Source: Eshraghiella sp051880035 (lineage in GTDB: Bacteria; Bacillota; Clostridia; Lachnospirales; Lachnospiraceae). From it: a stretch of 19,461 nt of DNA. Position numbers and translations under genes: made by a program. Numbering within the stretch: position 1 is the first letter of the stretch; the number at the start of each line of letters is the position of its first letter. Positions 9,378 through 14,496 of the stretch are shown here, piece after piece. Location of the stretch: the NCBI GenBank assembly GCA_051880035.1, contig JBJENE010000013.1, positions 1 through 19,461 of the forward strand, written 5' to 3'. The notes beneath the pieces are model-generated. The model was not told the origin of the DNA. It was given only the letters and a program-made list of their open reading frames with translations, and did no database searches.

Positions 9378-9406
9378 ATTATATTCCACGGTAAAATACT
9401 TTTTAA
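9378..9406 (-). promoter_or_regulatory. candidate secDF promoter
   Basis: TATAAT (9378-9383, minus strand) lies 17 bp downstream of TTAAAA (9401-9406), about 38 bases before the secDF ATG and inside the 77-base gap after scfB. The -35 is weak. A poor hairpin (CCGT/ACGG with a mismatch) overlaps it and is not called as a terminator. Confidence 0.4.
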
Positions 9407-9417
9407 TCAATACTGCC

Positions 9418-10824
9418 TTAGCAGTGTACGGAAATATCTCCGTAATCCTTGGCTTCCACGCCTTCATCTGCCAGTGCACATTTAATCATTATTGCACATT
9501 CCACACGCTTTCTCTGAAGCCTGCATCCAATTTCATACGGGTCATCAATATTCCCGTTAAAATTATAGGCATTGGCGGCGCATCCTCCGCTGCAGTAAAA
9601 CTTACAGAAACAGTCCCTGCATTTATCCTTTGTATATACATTGCTGTAATTAAAGGTTTTTCTGATTTCGGGTTTCTTGATTCCTTCAAAAACATTTCCC
9701 ATGTTAAACTCATCAATTCCCACGAACTGATGGCAAGGATAAAAATCCCCCCACGGTGTTACCGCAAGATATTCCGTTCCGCATCCGCATCCCGAAAGTC
9801 TCTTATACACACACGGTCCACCTGTCAAATCTACCATAAAATGGAAAAAATTAAAACCTTTTCCTTCTTTTTCCCTGCGTATCATCTCTACGGCAAGCTT
9901 GTCATATTCCTCATATATCTTCGGAAGGTCTTCTTCACGGAGAGCATAATCTTCCGTATCGGCAGCCACCACCGGTTCAACGGATATCTGCTTAAAGCCT
10001 CTGTCTGCCAGGCTCAGAACATCTTTGGAGAAATCAAGATTATTATGGGTAAAAGTTCCTCTTACATAATAATTGGTCTGATTTCTTGATTCTGCCGCTT
10101 TCTCAAACTTAGGCATAATTAAGTCGTAGCTTCCCTCTCCGTTTCTGAACGGTCTCATAAGATCATGTATCTCCTTACGGCCGTCCACACTGAGCACAAG
10201 GTTTCCGCATTCTTTATTACAAAATTCAAGAATCTCATCATTTAAGAGAACGCCGTTGGTAGTCATTGTAAAACGGAATTTCTTGTCGTGCTTCTTTTCA
10301 AGTTCCCTTCCGTACTCCACAATCTCCTTAACAACTGGAAAATTCATTAACGGCTCACCGCCGAAAAAGTCCACTTCAAGGTTGCGTCTTTTGCCTGAAT
10401 TGGCAACAATGAAATCCAGCGCTTTTTTGCCCACTTCGGCACTCATAAGAGCTCTTCTTCCGTGATATTCCCCTTCTTCCGCAAAACAATACTTACAGGC
10501 AAGGTTACAATCATGGGCAATATGCAGGCAGAGAGCCTTGACTATGTTATCTTCTGCCTTCTGCTCCGTAAATTTATTTATATAATCTTCATATATGTCT
10601 TCGGTAAACAAAACTTCCTGATCCTTAAGAGTTCTTATTTCATCGTAAGCCTCTTTAATCTCTTCAACAGAATATGTATCCGAAAGCTTGTCACATATTT
10701 CTTCCTGTGTATTCTCCAAAAACAGCGGAATCATATCATATACGATATCATCAACCACATGTACAGAACCGCTGTTTACATCCAGAACAATATTATAACC
10801 GTTATTTTTGTATTGATGAATCAA
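9418..10824 (-). CDS. scfB: thioether cross-link-forming SCIFF peptide maturase (radical SAM/SPASM)
   Basis: Modifies the SCIFF peptide encoded just upstream, installing a Cys-to-Thr thioether by radical chemistry. The preferred start is TTG at 10824: AAAGGA precedes it by 7 bases and the resulting N-terminus, MIHQYKNNGYNIVLDVNSG, matches how family members begin. A longer reading from ATG 10878 would begin within the intercistronic hairpin and add 18 unrelated residues. The product is then 468 aa. The first part (1-95) is the usual leader-binding-type region. The radical SAM motif CNLACKYC follows (Cys106, Cys110, Cys113). The C-terminal SPASM region is very Cys-rich, with SGCGCG, then CRDCFCKFYCSGGCAANA, then a last Cys near EIGC, all ligands of auxiliary Fe-S clusters. 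All motifs look intact. secDF follows 77 bases downstream. Confidence 0.96.
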   Translation of the reverse strand: MIHQYKNNGYNIVLDVNSGSVHVVDDIVYDMIPLFLENTQEEICDKLSDTYSVEEIKEAYDEIRTLKDQEVLFTEDIYEDYINKFTEQKAEDNIVKALCLHIAHDCNLACKYCFAEEGEYHGRRALMSAEVGKKALDFIVANSGKRRNLEVDFFGGEPLMNFPVVKEIVEYGRELEKKHDKKFRFTMTTNGVLLNDEILEFCNKECGNLVLSVDGRKEIHDLMRPFRNGEGSYDLIMPKFEKAAESRNQTNYYVRGTFTHNNLDFSKDVLSLADRGFKQISVEPVVAADTEDYALREEDLPKIYEEYDKLAVEMIRREKEGKGFNFFHFMVDLTGGPCVYKRLSGCGCGTEYLAVTPWGDFYPCHQFVGIDEFNMGNVFEGIKKPEIRKTFNYSNVYTKDKCRDCFCKFYCSGGCAANAYNFNGNIDDPYEIGCRLQRKRVECAIMIKCALADEGVEAKDYGDISVHC

Positions 10825-10845
10825 AATATTTTCCTTTCGCACAAA

Positions 10846-10889
10846 TAAGAGAGTGTTGAAATGCATAACTCCATTCATACACTCTCTTA
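10846..10889 (-). terminator. intercistronic hairpin between scfA and scfB (partial terminator or RNA stabiliser)
   Basis: TAAGAGAGTGT (10846-10856) pairs perfectly with ACACTCTCTTA (10879-10889), an 11-bp stem with a 22-base loop. On the transcribed minus strand it is followed by only a weak U-rich stretch (TTTGTG), so it probably attenuates rather than ends transcription or stabilises the 3' end of the peptide mRNA. Either effect would yield more peptide than enzyme. Confidence 0.65.
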
Positions 10890-10912
10890 CGCAATCCTTT
10901 TAATATTCTAAA

Positions 10913-11053
10913 TTATTTATTCTCGCAGCTCTGGTTTCCAACTGTGCAAGAAGTCTTACATGCTGACTGGCATGATGTCTGGCATTCTCCGCATCCGCCC
11001 TTTTTAGCTGTCTCTTTTAAATTTTTGGTATTGATTGTCTTAATATGTTTCAT
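10913..11053 (-). CDS. scfA: SCIFF ribosomal peptide precursor (six cysteines in forty-five)
   Basis: 46-aa peptide, too short for usual ORF calling but unmistakable. The N-terminal leader MKHIKTINTKNLKETAKKGG is followed by a core with six cysteines at positions 21, 24, 28, 32, 36 and 43, in the run CGECQTSCQSACKTSC and then SCENK. It is the conserved Clostridia ranthipeptide substrate of the adjacent ScfB. In a characterised clostridial homologue the thioether joins Cys32 to Thr37, and both residues are present at these positions here. AAGGAGG (11061-11067) sits 7 bases before the ATG and an extended -10 promoter lies at 11088-11093. Proposed roles in quorum sensing or metabolism control come from other species; nothing here shows the function. 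Confidence 0.97.
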   Translation of the reverse strand: MKHIKTINTKNLKETAKKGGCGECQTSCQSACKTSCTVGNQSCENK

Positions 11054-11087
11054 GATATAGCCTCCTTAAAGCTCTAAAACTGAAACG

Positions 11088-11116
11088 ATTATACCATAAT
11101 ATTTTTGATAATAAAA
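11088..11116 (-). promoter_or_regulatory. scf promoter (extended -10)
   Basis: The minus strand reads TGGTATAAT, a perfect -10 hexamer (11088-11093) with the extended TGn element. The -35 at 17-bp spacing is a weak TTTTAT (11111-11116). Transcription would start about 30 bases before the scfA ATG. Confidence 0.65.
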
Positions 11117-11129
11117 GTCTTTTTTATCA
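11106..11129 (-). terminator. AT-rich hairpin overlapping the queT stop codon
   Basis: TGATAA...TTATCA with inner AAAAG/CTTTT gives a near-continuous stem of about 11 bp that includes the queT stop. No U-run follows on the minus strand (the next bases are AAAAATATT), so terminator function is doubtful; it overlaps the scf -35 region. Confidence 0.3.
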
Positions 11130-11618
11130 GCCTTTAGGAAAAATTGTATTTCTTACCCTGCTTAAAGCAAATAAAAGTAACATTCCCAGTACTCCGCATG
11201 AGATAATCTCTCCTATTCCCACGGTAACAACCATATACCAGTAAGCTAATGAAAGTTCATATGCATACTTAAGTACAAGAGGAACAATAACCGTGTTGGC
11301 AATAATCGGCGGAAGTGGTGCAAGCCATTTTACCTTTCTTAAACAATAAGTTCCCACTGCCCCTATCAATGTAGCCAGGGTTCCGAAAATAATATCCGGC
11401 AGAATACATCCCGTAAGAATATTGCTTAAAAAACAGCCGATTACAACGCCCGGTATCGCTGCGGGCGTGAAAAAAGGTAAAATTGTAAGTGCTTCCGAGA
11501 ATCTTACCTGAATTGCGTGATTTGCAAGGCCAAATGCATTTGCAAGAAATGTCAGTGCGACATAGAGAGCAGCAATTACCGCTGCCTGAGTGATAAATAG
11601 TACTTTTTTACTTTTCAT
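11127..11618 (-). CDS. queT: QueT family queuosine-precursor transporter (ECF substrate-binding subunit)
   Basis: Small, very hydrophobic integral membrane protein (163 aa) of the QueT family, the S-component of an energy-coupling factor transporter thought to import preQ1 or related queuosine precursors. About five or six membrane segments are evident, starting at residues 6-28. The family signature around AIQVRFSEALTILPFFTPAA (residues 35-54), followed by GVVIGCFLSNILTGC, is clear. The ATG at 11618 has AGGAG (11627-11631) 8 bases upstream. That ribosome binding site forms the end of a preQ1-riboswitch-like leader, supporting both substrate and regulation. The shared ECF energising subunits are not in this window, which is usual. 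Expressed from its own promoter at 11690-11718. Confidence 0.93.
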   Translation of the reverse strand: MKSKKVLFITQAAVIAALYVALTFLANAFGLANHAIQVRFSEALTILPFFTPAAIPGVVIGCFLSNILTGCILPDIIFGTLATLIGAVGTYCLRKVKWLAPLPPIIANTVIVPLVLKYAYELSLAYWYMVVTVGIGEIISCGVLGMLLLFALSRVRNTIFPKG

Positions 11619-11626
11619 TTTTGCGT

Positions 11627-11667
11627 CTCCTAGTTTTATTTTGAGTGAGGATGGTTACGAACTCACT
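11627..11667 (-). promoter_or_regulatory. class I preQ1 riboswitch-like aptamer overlapping the queT ribosome binding site
   Basis: Minus strand 5' to 3': AGTGAG (11667-11662) pairs with CTCACT (11649-11644) around the 12-base loop TTCGTAACCATC. An A-rich tail then runs into AACTAGGAG, the ribosome binding site. This is the preQ1-I layout: one short P1 stem, a C-rich loop starting UUC and ending in the ligand-contacting C, and an A-rich strand ending in CUA/AGG that folds back as a pseudoknot and hides the ribosome binding site. Tail AAAACUA matches known examples well, and the gene is a queuosine-precursor transporter. Loop-tail pairing (C-G with two bulged bases) is imperfect, so a covariance-model check is needed for certainty. 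Confidence 0.6.
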
Positions 11668-11683
11668 TTGCGGTCTTCCGCAA
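11668..11683 (-). other. perfect 6-bp hairpin at the 5' end of the queT leader
   Basis: TTGCGG and CCGCAA pair exactly around a 4-base loop, directly abutting the P1 stem of the aptamer. The predicted transcription start is at or just before it, so it would be a 5'-terminal hairpin, possibly stabilising the mRNA or stacking on the aptamer. Confidence 0.5.
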
Positions 11684-11689
11684 TTACAT

Positions 11690-11718
11690 AATATACATTA
11701 TCCGTATAAAAAAAGCAA
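11690..11718 (-). promoter_or_regulatory. queT promoter
   Basis: TTGCTT (11713-11718) and TATATT (11690-11695) on the minus strand are separated by exactly 17 bp. The -35 lies inside the terminator of the upstream LD-carboxypeptidase gene, using the base of its stem and its T-run. Confidence 0.6.
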
Positions 11719-11746
11719 GACCCACATATAAATTCATGGGTCCTGC
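11708..11746 (-). terminator. rho-independent terminator of the LD-carboxypeptidase gene
   Basis: On the minus strand GCAGGACCCA pairs with TGGGTCTTGC (one G-U pair, 10 bp, 12-base loop), followed directly by seven T residues (11708-11714). It begins 7 bases past the stop codon. Confidence 0.92.
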
Positions 11747-11752
11747 ATTACA

Positions 11753-12598
11753 TTATAATTCCAGTTCTCTTCCGATTATGATTGCTTTGGAATCAGCTCC
11801 GTGACCTATTTCATCCGTAACAGCCACCGGCAATTTGGAATCATTGCATACTTCCGTAAGTATATCGGCAGCCGTAATATCTTCCCTGGACATAAGTCCC
11901 GTAAATGTTCCGAGTAACACTCCGTTTACCTCCGAAAAAGCACCCATATGCTTTAACTGGGTAAAATAGGCTCTCACACGCTCCTCGTTTCCGCTTAATC
12001 CTTCAAGGAAAAGTATTTTGTGCTTAAACGACGGCATATACGGAGTACCCGCCAGTTTCAGAAAACATCTTGTGTTACCTCCGATTACCACGCCCTTCAT
12101 GGAATCTCCCTGAACAAATTCATAATGGAAATCATAAAGGTCATCCTCTCCTCCGATTATTGACATTTCAAAATCCGCCATCTGCCTTTCCTGATGCTCA
12201 TAAATCAGATTGCGCACCTGATACAGACAGGTTTCTTTTCCGCACCTGGTATATATTGCATTTAAAACGGCTGTCACATCACTGTATCCGAAGAAAAGTC
12301 TGTCACTGTCCTCAATAAGGTCATAATCAAGATATTCCAGTATACTGTTGGCACTGTCGCCTCCCGAAACATCAAAAACAGCCTTTATTCTTTCATCCCG
12401 GAACATTCTGTTAATTTCATCAGCCTTCTCCCCGGGAGATATTTTCGTATCCTTATCCTTAAAAACATATTCTGATATTACCGTATTAAGGCCAATATCA
12501 TATAATGCATTTTCCAGTTCCCTTATCTGATCGCGGTATTCCTCATCCATTGCGTCCGAGCAAGCCACGATCCCCACCGAATCTCCTTTGTCCAACAT
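11753..12598 (-). CDS. LD-carboxypeptidase / MccF-like peptidase (S66 family)
   Basis: Serine peptidase of family S66, whose members cleave the terminal D-Ala from L,D-linked murein tetrapeptides in cell-wall recycling or detoxify microcin C-type peptide nucleotides (MccF). 281 aa, slightly short for the family. The start MLDKGDSVGIVACS matches the family N-terminus. The catalytic triad is visible: nucleophile Ser106 in FFGYSDVTA, Glu199 in ILFLEGL, and His266 in DEIGHGADSK. No signal peptide, so cytoplasmic. AAGGAG lies 6 bases before the ATG. It is a single-gene unit with its own terminator. Which S66 subgroup it belongs to is not decidable by eye; the short form and GYSDVT are compatible with either. 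Confidence 0.9.
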   Translation of the reverse strand: MLDKGDSVGIVACSDAMDEEYRDQIRELENALYDIGLNTVISEYVFKDKDTKISPGEKADEINRMFRDERIKAVFDVSGGDSANSILEYLDYDLIEDSDRLFFGYSDVTAVLNAIYTRCGKETCLYQVRNLIYEHQERQMADFEMSIIGGEDDLYDFHYEFVQGDSMKGVVIGGNTRCFLKLAGTPYMPSFKHKILFLEGLSGNEERVRAYFTQLKHMGAFSEVNGVLLGTFTGLMSREDITAADILTEVCNDSKLPVAVTDEIGHGADSKAIIIGRELEL

Positions 12599-12619
12599 AA
12601 ATATCTCCTTTATAATTTT

Positions 12620-12654
12620 ATGAACCCTGTTACCTTAAATATATATGGGTTCAT
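12620..12654. repeat. 8-bp inverted repeat upstream of the LD-carboxypeptidase gene
   Basis: ATGAACCC (12620-12627) is mirrored by GGGTTCAT (12647-12654), flanking a possible minus-strand -10 TATATT (12638-12643). It could be an operator overlapping the promoter. On the plus strand the right arm is followed by TTTTTT, so it could also terminate plus-strand noise transcription. Confidence 0.35.
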
Positions 12655-12667
12655 TTTTTCATATGCT

Positions 12668-12705
12668 AAAAATACCCTGACAACCCAACCGGATTCTCAA
12701 GGTAT
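12668..12705 (-). terminator. terminator of tRNA-Leu(CAG)
   Basis: Minus strand: ATACCTTGA pairs with TCAGGGTAT (one G-U), continuing inward past a G-G mismatch with AATCC/GGGTT, then TTTTT. It begins 12 bases beyond the tRNA 3' end. Confidence 0.9.
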
Positions 12706-12716
12706 CTTATCTTGAG

Positions 12717-12801
12717 TGCAGTTGATGGGACTTGAACCCACACCCAAGCAATATGGACATGAACCTGAATCATGCGCGTATGCCAATTCCGCCACAACTG
12801 C
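12717..12801 (-). tRNA. tRNA-Leu (anticodon CAG)
   Basis: 85-nt class II tRNA with a long variable arm. Acceptor arms GCAGTTG/CAACTGC with discriminator A, D-arm GCGGAATTGGCATACGC, anticodon stem CATGA/TCATG with loop TTCAGGT (U33, anticodon CAG, G37), and T-loop GGTTCAAGTCC. CCA is not encoded. It reads CUG. It is closely related to the two plus-strand leucine tRNAs opposite it. Confidence 0.97.
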
Positions 12802-12814
12802 AAACAGCTTAATT

Positions 12815-12843
12815 ATAATATCATTCAAACTTATGCATGTCAA
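12815..12843 (-). promoter_or_regulatory. promoter of tRNA-Leu(CAG)
   Basis: A consensus TTGACA (12838-12843) and TATTAT (12815-12820) with 17-bp spacing and an extended TGn element, ending 13 bases before the tRNA. Confidence 0.85.
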
Positions 12844-12905
12844 GTTTAGTTTTCCCGTTACGATAATCTTTTTTAATATAAGATTCAAAAAATGAAATTT
12901 GGGGG

Positions 12906-12934
12906 TTGCATTTCTCTCTTCATTATGATATTAT
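12906..12934 (+). promoter_or_regulatory. promoter of the tandem tRNA-Leu(AAG) genes
   Basis: TTGCAT (12906-12911), 17-bp spacer, TATTAT (12929-12934), preceded by TGA (extended -10). It lies 37 bases before the first tRNA. Confidence 0.85.
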
Positions 12935-12971
12935 TCAATTCGGCGTTAAAAATCAAAGCCGATAATAATAT

Positions 12972-13056
12972 GCAGTCGTGGCGGAATTGGCATACGCGCT
13001 AGACTAAGGATCTAGTCCATATTGCTTGGGTGCGGGTTCAAGTCCCGCCGACTGCA
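12972..13056 (+). tRNA. tRNA-Leu (anticodon AAG), copy 1
   Basis: 85-nt class II leucine tRNA. Acceptor GCAGTCG/CGACTGC with discriminator A, anticodon stem CTAGA/TCTAG around loop CTAAGGA, giving U33, anticodon AAG and G37. Long variable arm, T-loop GGTTCAAGTCC. CCA is not encoded. The A at wobble position 34 is presumably deaminated to inosine, which would let it read CUU and CUC (and CUA weakly). Confidence 0.96.
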
Positions 13057-13112
13057 CTTATTTCTTTGATTATACCGCCTGCGGCTTCCTAAGAAGCATC
13101 CCCAATAATTAC

Positions 13113-13197
13113 GCAGTCGTGGCGGAATTGGCATACGCGCTAGACTAAGGATCTAGTCCATATTGCTTGGGTGCGGGTTCAAGTCCCGCCGACTGCA
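13113..13197 (+). tRNA. tRNA-Leu (anticodon AAG), copy 2
   Basis: Identical in every base to copy 1, 56 bases downstream. The spacer contains no separate strong promoter, so both are likely cut from one precursor; the flanks of the two copies are not repeated, which limits the duplication to the gene itself and one or two bases. Confidence 0.96.
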
Positions 13198-13204
13198 CTA
13201 TAAT

Positions 13205-13239
13205 AATAACCTCTTATGCATGACATAAGAGGTTATTTT
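13205..13239. terminator. strong terminator after the tRNA-Leu pair, shared with the hydrolase gene
   Basis: AATAACCTCTTATG (13205-13218) pairs perfectly with CATAAGAGGTTATT (13224-13237), 14 bp with a 5-base loop, followed by T-rich sequence on the plus strand. It abuts the stop codon of the convergent hydrolase gene (13244) and probably serves both directions. Confidence 0.92.
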
Positions 13240-13243
13240 CATT

Positions 13244-14179
13244 TTATTTATTCTCTTTAATAAATCTCACTACTTCATCCCAGAACTCGCCCGGACTTTC
13301 AAACATTGCATTATAAGTTACATCTTCAAGTACGGTAAGCTTTTTGACGGGAGCTGTAATCTTATCCATATATTCTTTCGCTGTAATATACGGGGTCTGA
13401 TAATCCCAGTTACCGGTAATAAACATCATAGGAACAGAATAATCCATAGGTTCTTCAAAAAGATTAACCGTCTTAACATATTCGTTAAGCTTATAGCTTA
13501 TCTTCGGTCCGTTCATCATAATTTTCAAATCAGACAAATCATAAATCGGGCTTGTAGGAATCTTTCTCATAAGTAGTTTATCTGTTCCGCTTGAAACATT
13601 GTACTTATTTAAAAGAACATTAAGCTTGGTCACCATTTTTTTCTTAAGCATGTCCTTTGAAAAAGTACCTTCTGTGGCAGCTTCTATTTTATCAATTAAC
13701 TTCATGTCATGTCGGGAACCTGAAACGGCAGCAAGTTCACGAATCCGATTACAACGGATTTTATTAACATTAACCATATCTACCATCTGGCAGTATCCGA
13801 TATATCCTGCCACATACTGCGGATATTCCCTTGCCATTCTGATAGCCGGAATTGTTCCCCAGTTATGTCCCATAAGAAAAATCTTCTTATTATATCTCTC
13901 ATAAACAATCTGTACTATTTCCTTAAGGTCTTCATATATCTCTTCATACGTCACAAGGCTTTCCGGACTCTTATAAAAAGTTCTTCCCGCCCCTCTCTGG
14001 TCATAGAACACCCAGTTACAAAGTTCCTCCGTATGTGCAGCTATCTCCCAGCCTATAAGTGTCTCCGAAAGTCCCGGTCCGCCGTGTACATACAGAATTA
14101 CCGGACTGTCGGGATTCCATTCATAAGATATTATAAAGTGTTCGGTTCCGTTTATTATTTTATATTCCTTTTTTTCCAT
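13244..14179 (-). CDS. alpha/beta hydrolase, proline iminopeptidase-like, with nucleophile and histidine replaced
   Basis: Alpha/beta-hydrolase fold protein of 311 aa resembling proline iminopeptidase-type enzymes; no signal peptide, so cytoplasmic. The oxyanion-hole motif HGGPG (residues 32-36) and DQRGAG (60-65) are intact, a lid/cap region covers about 135-235, and the acid residue Asp259 sits in TGNWDYQTP. However the nucleophile elbow reads GHNWG (Asn106, codon AAC) where Ser is expected, and the usual GHS.MFE near the C-terminus reads TYNAMFE, placing Tyr289 (TAT) where the catalytic His should be. Each change is one transition away from the active residue. The ATG at 14179 is chosen because AAAGGAAG precedes it; an in-frame GTG at 14206 falls inside the predicted -10. 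The frame is fully intact, so this is a candidate pseudoenzyme rather than a broken gene. Confidence 0.88.
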   Translation of the reverse strand: MEKKEYKIINGTEHFIISYEWNPDSPVILYVHGGPGLSETLIGWEIAAHTEELCNWVFYDQRGAGRTFYKSPESLVTYEEIYEDLKEIVQIVYERYNKKIFLMGHNWGTIPAIRMAREYPQYVAGYIGYCQMVDMVNVNKIRCNRIRELAAVSGSRHDMKLIDKIEAATEGTFSKDMLKKKMVTKLNVLLNKYNVSSGTDKLLMRKIPTSPIYDLSDLKIMMNGPKISYKLNEYVKTVNLFEEPMDYSVPMMFITGNWDYQTPYITAKEYMDKITAPVKKLTVLEDVTYNAMFESPGEFWDEVVRFIKENK

Positions 14180-14204
14180 ACAGTTAATTCTTCCTTTCAA
14201 TAAC

Positions 14205-14234
14205 ACTATACATCATAGCACAGCATAAATGCAA
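14205..14234 (-). promoter_or_regulatory. candidate hydrolase promoter
   Basis: Minus strand TTGCAT (14229-14234) and TATAGT (14205-14210) with 18-bp spacing, about 25 bases upstream of the chosen ATG. It argues against the upstream GTG start. Confidence 0.5.
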
Positions 14235-14303
14235 ATTCATTCTTTTTTCATAAATATTAGACTTTTTTTAGAACTTGTTCATACTTTCGCCTTAATTTAT
14301 GAA

Positions 14304-14426
14304 TATAATGTACTTGTACCAAACCAAAAGAAAAAGCTTTATCCTTTTTCTTCATTCCTATCCGGCAGCCTTATAGTAATATAAGGCTGCTCTCCTTATA
14401 CACACATCTGTTCAGTGTGTATTTTT
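14304..14426 (+). ncRNA. candidate small RNA with three hairpins, ending in a terminator
   Basis: No plus-strand gene lies between the tRNA terminator (13239) and 14497, yet a terminator-like hairpin ends at 14426. A TATAAT at 14304-14309 (weak -35) could start a transcript near 14316 of about 110 nt. It would contain AAGAAAAAG/CTTTTTCTT (14328-14352), a perfect 11-bp GCAGCCTTATA/TATAAGGCTGC (14365-14390) with a GTAA loop, and ATACACAC/GTGTGTAT followed by TTTTT (14398-14426). No known family is recognised. The alternative is that these are leader structures of the downstream lipoprotein gene. Confidence 0.4.
14398..14426 (+). terminator. rho-independent terminator-like hairpin in the 14180-14496 gap
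   Basis: ATACACAC (14398-14405) pairs with GTGTGTAT (14415-14422) around a 9-base loop, and the T-run extends to 14426. Plus-strand orientation. Confidence 0.6.
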
Positions 14427-14436
14427 GAACCGGAGG

Positions 14437-14465
14437 TTGTATCCTCCGGGCGTTATAGGTATAAT
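14437..14465 (+). promoter_or_regulatory. promoter of the solute-binding lipoprotein gene
   Basis: TTGTAT (14437-14442) and TATAAT (14460-14465) with exactly 17 bp between, about 30 bases before the ATG. The -35 hexamer is the loop of a perfect inverted repeat CCGGAGG (14430-14436) / CCTCCGG (14443-14449), so a protein binding the palindrome would cover the -35. Confidence 0.7.
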
Positions 14466-14496
14466 ATGAATAGTTTCATTCTGAAAGGAGAATTTT

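Noticed and set aside
9341..9417. Terminator between scfB and secDF
   Set aside because: Only a 4-bp CCGT/ACGG stem plus a mismatch and T/A pairs is possible; too weak to call, and it overlaps a plausible -10.
9295..10089. 264-codon open frame on the plus strand
   Set aside because: It is antisense to secDF and scfB, has no ribosome binding site, and its translation resembles no protein; scfB on the other strand has clear catalytic motifs.
10825..10878. ATG start of scfB at 10878
   Set aside because: It lies inside the loop of the intercistronic hairpin and adds 18 residues absent from the typical family N-terminus; TTG 10824 has a proper ribosome binding site.
12697..12888. 63-codon open frame on the minus strand
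   Set aside because: It runs through the tRNA-Leu(CAG) gene and its promoter.
12972..13197. Direct repeat that might suggest a CRISPR array
   Set aside because: Only two 85-nt copies, each folding as a complete leucine tRNA; no array structure.
14180..14206. GTG start of the hydrolase at 14206
   Set aside because: It lies within the predicted -10 hexamer; the AAAGGAAG ribosome binding site points to the ATG at 14179.
14328..14390. Known riboswitch or T-box upstream of the lipoprotein gene
   Set aside because: The stems match no class I recognise, and a terminator followed by a separate promoter lies between them and the gene.
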